In this document: in pieces, positions 16,793-20,706 of the stretch
Layout of the letters: each line of letters starts with the position of its first letter
How positions within the stretch are numbered: position 1 is the stretch's first letter
Source: a bacterium 42_11
GTDB taxonomy: Bacteria; Synergistota; GBS-1
Direction: 5' to 3'
Length of the DNA stretch: 20,706 nucleotides
Assembly: GCA_001508835.1 (NCBI GenBank)
Contig: LGFB01000001.1
Location: 1-20,706 of the forward strand
Program-made: the position numbers and the translations under genes
The notes under the pieces: model-generated
Seen by the model: the letters and a program-made list of their open reading frames with translations, nothing else
The model's database searches: none
Told to the model about the DNA's origin: nothing

Positions 16793-16974
16793 GGGAGTTT
16801 AAATGTGCCTCCTGTGGAGAAATCTTTCAGGTTGAAAAGGGAGAGTTTCGCTGTCCAAAGTGTGGCAGTAGGACTCTCATATTGCTGAAGGGTGAAACCT
16901 TACGCAGAAAGGGAGGGTCTGGCGGAGGTTGCTCTACATGTTCAACGGGCACATGTTCAACCTGTGGAATATAA
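16789..16974 (+). CDS. small FmdB-like zinc-ribbon protein with CxxC-rich tail
   Basis: A 61-residue protein with eight cysteines. The N-terminal zinc ribbon has C6-x2-C9 and C22-x2-C25 (FKCASCGEIF and FRCPKCGSRT), as in FmdB-type regulatory or RNA-binding-like small proteins. After a basic stretch and a Gly/Ser hinge, the tail has C48-x2-C51-x4-C56-x2-C59. Tail codons come from a 15-bp duplication (ACATGTTCAAC at 16936 and 16951). The ATG overlaps the hslO stop, so the two proteins should be made together. Its last 18 bp overlap the convergent DUF72 gene. The molecular function is unknown. Metal binding by both cysteine sets is a prediction. Confidence 0.8.
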   Translation: MREFKCASCGEIFQVEKGEFRCPKCGSRTLILLKGETLRRKGGSGGGCSTCSTGTCSTCGI

Positions 16975-17685
16975 CAGATTTTTTAGCATCTTTGCATTTT
17001 GAACGGCATAGGCCTTAACGTCATTGTTGAAGTATACGAAGATATCTTTTAAAGTGGCGGAAACTTCTTTTATTCGGGAAGCCCAAAACTCCATCTCCTT
17101 GTCAGAGTAGAGGTAGTTATACCATGTCGTTTTACCGTGAAACCTTATGTATAGCCAATCGGCCGTCACCTTAAAGGTCTCTGGCAATTTCGGAGCGCTT
17201 ACTATAACAAAGGCGCAGTTTTTCTGGGTAAGGAGGTCTTCTACTTCTCTGGAATCGAACCAGCTTGGATCTCGGAACTCAAAGGCGAACCTGAATCCTT
17301 CGGGAAGGTGATTTAAAAAATCTCTTAGCAGTTCTGGTGAACACTTCAAGGATGGTGGAAGCTGAAAGAGGATAGGCCCAAGGTTTTCTTCCAGACCTTG
17401 GGCTTCTTTTATAAAGCTCTGAACTTCTTCGGAGGCGTTTTTAAGCTTCTTAATATGGGTTATTATCCTAAAGGCTTTAAGGGCAAACAGGAAGTCTGGA
17501 GGAACCTCTTTCTTCCATTTTCTTAAGTTACTTCTTTTTGCTCCTCTGTAGAAGGTAGAGTTTATCTCAACGGTATTAAAGTCTTTCACATAGAAACTAA
17601 ACCATTTATTTTGAGGTAGCTCGACGGGGTAATAGGATCCCTTCCATCCTCTATAAAACCAACCGGAGGTCCCGATGTAAATCAC
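16957..17685 (-). CDS. DUF72 (YecE-like) family protein
   Basis: A 242-residue cytoplasmic protein of the DUF72/YecE family, expected to form a TIM-like barrel and of unproven biochemical role. Family motifs are IYIGTSGWFYRGWKGSYYP at the N-terminus, FNTVEINSTFYR, FLFALKAFRIITH, LGPILFQLPPS, FAFEFRDPSWFD, and WLYIRFHGKTTWYNYLYSD; the usual FNND motif is present near the end. The start is GTG at 17685 with GAGGTGAG (17698-17691) 5 nt upstream; a nearby ATG is out of frame. It has its own promoter with an extended -10. The 3' end overlaps the convergent zinc-ribbon gene by 18 bp. Confidence 0.9.
   Translation of the reverse strand: MIYIGTSGWFYRGWKGSYYPVELPQNKWFSFYVKDFNTVEINSTFYRGAKRSNLRKWKKEVPPDFLFALKAFRIITHIKKLKNASEEVQSFIKEAQGLEENLGPILFQLPPSLKCSPELLRDFLNHLPEGFRFAFEFRDPSWFDSREVEDLLTQKNCAFVIVSAPKLPETFKVTADWLYIRFHGKTTWYNYLYSDKEMEFWASRIKEVSATLKDIFVYFNNDVKAYAVQNAKMLKNLLYSTG
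16962..16984 (+). terminator. weak candidate terminator of the importer/hslO operon
   Basis: CTGT (16962-16965) can pair with ACAG (16974-16977), followed one base later by six T (16979-16984). The stem is only 4 bp with an 8-nt loop, so it is weak, but it directly follows the last gene of the operon, and no better candidate is visible. Confidence 0.25.
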
Positions 17686-17737
17686 ATGAGCTCACCTCAT
17701 TTTTTTCTACTTATACCCTTGAGCTTTTTCCAAACTC

Positions 17738-17746
17738 ATTATAGCA
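17738..17746 (-). promoter_or_regulatory. extended -10 promoter for the DUF72 gene
   Basis: On the minus strand TGC-TATAAT (17746-17738) forms an extended -10. The -35 region is poor, as is common with TGn promoters. The leader would be ~45 nt. The region 17686-17794 also has to hold the divergent promoter of the transglycosylase gene, for which TTGAGC (17719-17724) with a -10 around 17742-17747 is a weak candidate. Confidence 0.45.
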
Positions 17747-17794
17747 TAGATAATGGTATCCTCTATGGGGTTCAAGAAGAGGGAGGTTAAGGTG

Positions 17795-19663
17795 ATGAGG
17801 AAAATAATAAGTAGTATTATTTTTGTTTACTTCTTTTTGGTTTTTACCGAGATTTCCTACGGTGCCTCAATCGACGATGTAATTTCCTTGGCCAATCAGA
17901 AGAGAATGGCAAACAAGCTTGACGAAGCATTGAAGCTTTATAGCGATATTTTACCTGAAAGCAAAGAGCTTTCTCCTTACGTTAGATTTTACATGGGGCT
18001 AATTCATATGTATAAAGAGGAATATTCTGAAGCCTTTGTTCGTTTCAATGAGCTGTGGGAGAAGAAGGAAGGGCTTCCATTGGAGCTTAAGGCCATATTG
18101 CCTTACAGAATAGCCCAGCTTTACGAGAAGATGGGAAGTCTAACGAAGGCTTATGATTTTTACCTCATAGTTTTGACTTCGGGCACCGATTATCTGAAGA
18201 AGCTCGCTTGCGGAAGACTCGCCTCTATAGCTTACAGTATGGGCAAGTATGAAAAAGCCCTTGAGTGGCTTCTGAAAGTTCTTGAGAAGGATCCTAACGA
18301 TGAATGGGCTAACGATATGCTTCTTAAGCTTTATCGGAAGGTTAAAAAACCTTCAAGCGAGCTTCTTTATAGGGTAGGAATGGCTTACTATTACCGAAAT
18401 AATTACAAAACAGCTTTGTATTATTTTAGAAAATCAGGTAGGAAGTTTTGGGAAGGATTGACTTTAGAAAGGCTTAATCTTAAGAGGGAGGCTTTCAACG
18501 CTTATACGACCCTTTTAAAAAGAGGCGTTGTTAGCGAGGCCTTGTTAAGAAGATTCGTTAACCTTGCTGAGAGCCTTAATAAAAAAGGCGAGGGTATCGC
18601 TTTGCTTTATAATTTACTTAGGAAGGATTCGAAGAATAAGCCATTAATAGTTTATTATCTGTATTACTTAACTGGTGACCCTAAATTCAAGAATTTATTA
18701 AAGAGTAAATTTCCGGCCTCTGATTGGGCCTTGGAGATGGCATGGTTTGATGGATGGGAAAAATATGTTTCCCGAAAGTATAAAGATGCGATGAAGGAGT
18801 GGACATTGGTATTTAATCATCATAAAGGAAGCTTAACTTACGCTAAGGTGATTTATTATCTTTCTAAAGTTGGTCTTTATTCTCGGGATAAGGCAAAGGC
18901 CGAGCTTTTGGCTTCCTTCCCCACAGAGTATTACACCGTCAGAAGATATGGGGTATCTTCTAACGAAAAGATGCCACCCCTTCCTAAGGATAGGCTTTTA
19001 ATGAGATTGTATAAAACCGGATTTTGGGAGATTGCTTTCCTTAGGGTGAACCTGCTTGAGAATTTAAAGATATCTTCGAGGAACTACTTTCTCTCCTTGG
19101 TTAGTGAAAAGCTTTCTAATTACAGCTCTTCAATAGCCTACGCTTATTTTCTCATTAATTCTGGGTTTAGGAGTATAACTATATGGAGGAAGGCTTATCC
19201 TTTGGGTGATCACTATGATTATATTCTCCGGGTTGCCAAGAGGGAAAAGGTAGATCCACTTCTTGTGCTTGCGGTTATCCATCAGGAGAGTAGGTTTGAT
19301 CCACAGGCGGTTTCTTGGGCGGGGGCGATAGGGCTTATGCAGCTTATGCCCTTTACTGGAAAGGCTTATGGAGTAAGGGAAAGAGGCACCCTTTTTGTTC
19401 CGGAAGTGAATATAAGGGTTGGGATAAAACATCTTAAGGAGCTTTTGGATCGATATAGGGGAAACCTTTATCTTGCTTTGGCGGCGTATAATGCGGGAAG
19501 CGGAAATGTGGACAGATGGCTTAAAAGCATAAAGGCTAAGGATTGGGAGGAGTGGGCGGAAAGCCTACCTTTCCGCGAAACGAGAAACTATGTGAGGAAA
19601 GTTATGGCAGCTTATAGAGTCTATAAGGAGCTTTATAGAAGAAAATCTGGGTCAAATTCTTAG
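17795..19663 (+). CDS. TPR-containing lytic transglycosylase (Slt70-like)
   Basis: A secreted enzyme that cleaves peptidoglycan between MurNAc and GlcNAc with 1,6-anhydro ring formation. The first ~25 residues form a signal peptide (MRKIISSIIFVYFFLVF, ending near ISYGAS). The middle ~440 residues are helical with TPR-like units, for example YEKALEWLLKVLEKDPND and YKTALYYFRKSG. The C-terminal SLT domain has VDPLLVLAVIHQESRFDP with catalytic Glu498, GAIGLMQLMP and LALAAYNAGSGNVDRWL. I chose ATG 17795 (622 residues), with GGGAGG at 17781-17786, because it places the signal peptide at the N-terminus. The in-frame ATG at 17753 adds 14 charged residues and lies within the likely promoter. It is monocistronic, and its 3' end overlaps the convergent MNT gene by 12 bp. 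Confidence 0.92.
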   Translation: MRKIISSIIFVYFFLVFTEISYGASIDDVISLANQKRMANKLDEALKLYSDILPESKELSPYVRFYMGLIHMYKEEYSEAFVRFNELWEKKEGLPLELKAILPYRIAQLYEKMGSLTKAYDFYLIVLTSGTDYLKKLACGRLASIAYSMGKYEKALEWLLKVLEKDPNDEWANDMLLKLYRKVKKPSSELLYRVGMAYYYRNNYKTALYYFRKSGRKFWEGLTLERLNLKREAFNAYTTLLKRGVVSEALLRRFVNLAESLNKKGEGIALLYNLLRKDSKNKPLIVYYLYYLTGDPKFKNLLKSKFPASDWALEMAWFDGWEKYVSRKYKDAMKEWTLVFNHHKGSLTYAKVIYYLSKVGLYSRDKAKAELLASFPTEYYTVRRYGVSSNEKMPPLPKDRLLMRLYKTGFWEIAFLRVNLLENLKISSRNYFLSLVSEKLSNYSSSIAYAYFLINSGFRSITIWRKAYPLGDHYDYILRVAKREKVDPLLVLAVIHQESRFDPQAVSWAGAIGLMQLMPFTGKAYGVRERGTLFVPEVNIRVGIKHLKELLDRYRGNLYLALAAYNAGSGNVDRWLKSIKAKDWEEWAESLPFRETRNYVRKVMAAYRVYKELYRRKSGSNS

Positions 19664-19996
19664 GATTTTTCCGAATTTGTTAGGGTTTTGCTCGAAGCTT
19701 TCTTTTGAGATAACTATGAGGTCAAAGGCTATGTCGAGTTTTTCTGAGATGAAGTCATAGAGTTCGCTGAAGATCTTCCAAAAGTTTTCTTTAGAAAGCT
19801 CCTTGACCACTACTAAGAGGTCTATGTCGCTTAACCCTCTTTCTTCTTCTCTGGCAAAGGAGCCAAATAGAAATACATCTTCTACATAAAGAAACCGCGT
19901 CTTTAACTCTTTTGATATCTCTCGAAGTCTATTTAAGAGGTCATATCTATTTATTGAAAATGCTTTCACAGAACCTGAAGATACTATTCGCCGCAT
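19652..19996 (-). CDS. MNT-type minimal nucleotidyltransferase
   Basis: A 114-residue member of the DNA polymerase beta-like nucleotidyltransferase superfamily. The active-site motif is G45-S46 followed ten residues later by D57-I-D59 (GSX10DXD). A further acidic strand, LDIAFDLIVIS, could supply the third carboxylate. In type VII toxin-antitoxin pairs such proteins (MntA) attach AMP to a HEPN partner. ATG 19996 has AAAGGG at 20003-20008 and overlaps the HEPN gene by 50 bp; GTG 19969 would be a shorter alternative. Translation is probably coupled to the HEPN gene. The stop lies inside the convergent transglycosylase end. Confidence 0.85.
   Translation of the reverse strand: MRRIVSSGSVKAFSINRYDLLNRLREISKELKTRFLYVEDVFLFGSFAREEERGLSDIDLLVVVKELSKENFWKIFSELYDFISEKLDIAFDLIVISKESFEQNPNKFGKILRI
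19653..19679. terminator. hairpin at convergent gene ends
   Basis: CAAATTC (19653-19659) pairs with GAATTTG (19673-19679), with an inner GGA/TCC stem and TTTT loop. It spans the transglycosylase stop. A bidirectional terminator role is possible, but there is no T-run after it on either strand. Confidence 0.3.
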
Positions 19997-20342
19997 TTAT
20001 TGCCCTTTCGGCATCTATCTCGGAAAAATAATCTGCAGGTTTACCGCTTGGAAACCCGTTAGGGTATCTCGTGGGAATATAGTATTTATCAAGCTCTTTT
20101 GCCATGAGCTTAAGATTTTGGGGGATTTCTATCTCCGTTTCTTCTTCCAAAATTTTTAGCATTTCTAATAAAGAGTGCCCCCATAGTTCTAATCCCATTT
20201 TCATTCCTAAAGCTTTTATCACTTTTTCTGTAGCTTGCTGGCAAGTAAAACAGGCCCATTCGTAGTATCTGTGCTCCACATCGATTTTAGCTCTCTCTAA
20301 ATCCCTTTTGGCTTGCTCATACCAATCCTTCCACCTATTCAT
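19947..20342 (-). CDS. HEPN domain protein paired with the MNT gene
   Basis: A 131-residue, all-helical HEPN domain protein. Visible family features are WYEQAKRDLERAK, YYEWACFTCQQATEKVIKAL, GHSLLEML and DKYYIPTRYPNGFPSG, ending with AERAINAANSIFRFCE. This matches the large HEPN group usually encoded beside MNT nucleotidyltransferases. The RX4HXY ribonuclease motif typical of HepT toxins is not seen at the expected C-terminal helix, so toxicity is doubtful. The ATG at 20342 has no ribosome site; TATGAT at 20359-20354 suggests a very short or absent leader. The MNT start lies inside this gene, so the two form one unit. Confidence 0.85.
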   Translation of the reverse strand: MNRWKDWYEQAKRDLERAKIDVEHRYYEWACFTCQQATEKVIKALGMKMGLELWGHSLLEMLKILEEETEIEIPQNLKLMAKELDKYYIPTRYPNGFPSGKPADYFSEIDAERAINAANSIFRFCESIFNK

Positions 20343-20373
20343 AGGGTTATTTTATCATATCTTGATTAAAAGT

Positions 20374-20406
20374 AATCCCCTCTCACCATACCCGTGAGAG
20401 GGGATT
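20374..20406 (-). terminator. Rho-independent terminator of icd
   Basis: A perfect 13-bp stem (AATCCCCTCTCAC at 20374-20386 and its complement at 20394-20406) encloses a 7-nt loop. On the minus strand it is followed by ACTTTTAATC, a short T-run. It lies ~45 nt after the icd stop and just before the HEPN gene, so it should separate the two transcripts. Confidence 0.7.
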
Positions 20407-20450
20407 GTTAAAGTGTTTTAGGGGGGGTGGCAAGATGTTTAACTATTCTA

Positions 20451-20706
20451 CTACATGTTTTTTATATGGTCAATTACTCTCTCTCCAAATTCGCTTGTAG
20501 AAACTTCCCTTGCTCCTTCCATTTGTTGGGCCAAATCAAAGGTCACATACTTTTCCTCTATAGCCCTTTGAATGCCTTCTATTATTAGTTCTTTGGCTTC
20601 TTTCCAGCCTATGTACTCAAGCATTTCCGCTCCTGAAAGTATGAAGGAACATGGATTAGCCATGTTCTTCCCAGCAAATTTGGGTGCAGAGCCATGGGTA
20701 GCCTCG
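20451..20706 (-). CDS. icd: NADP-dependent isocitrate dehydrogenase, C-terminal end (5' part beyond window)
   Basis: The last 84 codons of a TCA-cycle enzyme that converts isocitrate to 2-oxoglutarate and CO2. The open frame enters from the window's right edge and reads EATHGSAPKFAGKN, then ANPCSFILSGAEMLEYIGW, and ends EGAREVSTSEFGERVIDHIK-NM. HGSAPKFAG with the downstream N is the cofactor-binding loop shared by isocitrate and isopropylmalate dehydrogenases. The MEGA-x-x-x-x-x-SEFG ending matches E. coli-type Icd, which favours isocitrate. An ATG at 20663 is internal, not the start. The NAD versus NADP choice cannot be fully judged from this fragment. Confidence 0.88.
   Translation of the reverse strand, partial: EATHGSAPKFAGKNMANPCSFILSGAEMLEYIGWKEAKELIIEGIQRAIEEKYVTFDLAQQMEGAREVSTSEFGERVIDHIKNM

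Noticed and set aside
16936..16961. Direct repeats as operator or CRISPR-like array
   Set aside because: Only two copies, inside a coding region, in phase with the codons and explained by the repeated peptide.
17753..17794. Upstream ATG for the lytic transglycosylase
   Set aside because: It would put a charged 14-residue extension before the signal peptide and lies in the promoter region, while ATG 17795 has a proper ribosome site.
19652..20342. Defence island or mobile element around the HEPN/MNT pair
   Set aside because: No integrase, transposase, flanking repeats or other defence genes are visible; it sits between housekeeping genes.

Overview
The window comes from a bacterial chromosome. 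Arginine is mostly AGG/AGA and isoleucine often ATA, starts are a mix of ATG, TTG and GTG behind strong GGAGG-type ribosome sites, and genes are tightly packed with many ATGA overlaps. Together with a Slt70-like periplasmic lytic transglycosylase this suggests a thermophilic, anaerobic, probably diderm bacterium. A Synergistota-like lineage is possible, but that is an inference from gene content; there is no rRNA here to settle it. I see no tRNA, rRNA, CRISPR array or insertion sequence.

Layout. (1) 1-6973, plus strand: the C-terminal part of the DNA translocase FtsK, thiamine pyrophosphokinase, and then a sugar cassette: UDP-glucose 6-dehydrogenase, UDP-xylose synthase, a dolichol-phosphate-mannose-synthase-like GT2, a broken methyltransferase, a GT-C membrane glycosyltransferase and a four-helix SMR/EamA-like protein. 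(2) 6984-10355, minus strand: a two-gene operon of an amylo-alpha-1,6-glucosidase-family enzyme followed by a GT4 glycosyltransferase. (3) 10475-16974, plus strand: a five-gene peptide ABC importer, then Hsp33 and a tiny cysteine-rich zinc-ribbon protein. Regions 2 and 3 diverge from overlapping promoters near 10414-10443. (4) 16957-17685, minus: a DUF72 protein. (5) 17795-19663, plus: a TPR-containing lytic transglycosylase. (6) 19652-20706, minus: a HEPN/MNT gene pair, a terminator and the C-terminal end of NADP isocitrate dehydrogenase.

How the genes may work together. The sugar cassette reads like an Arn-type pathway without the amino-sugar steps. UDP-glucose is oxidised to UDP-glucuronate and decarboxylated to UDP-xylose. 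The sugar may then be placed on undecaprenyl phosphate by the GT2, flipped by the SMR-like protein and transferred outside the membrane by the GT-C enzyme. A class I methyltransferase once sat between the GT2 and GT-C genes; only its two ends remain, in different frames. This lipid-linked pentose route is the most interesting hypothesis in the window. The importer and Hsp33/zinc-ribbon genes appear co-transcribed, with an 18-bp inverted repeat after the binding-protein gene that probably sets unequal expression. All three convergent gene ends overlap or lie within 10 bp, and each carries a weak hairpin.
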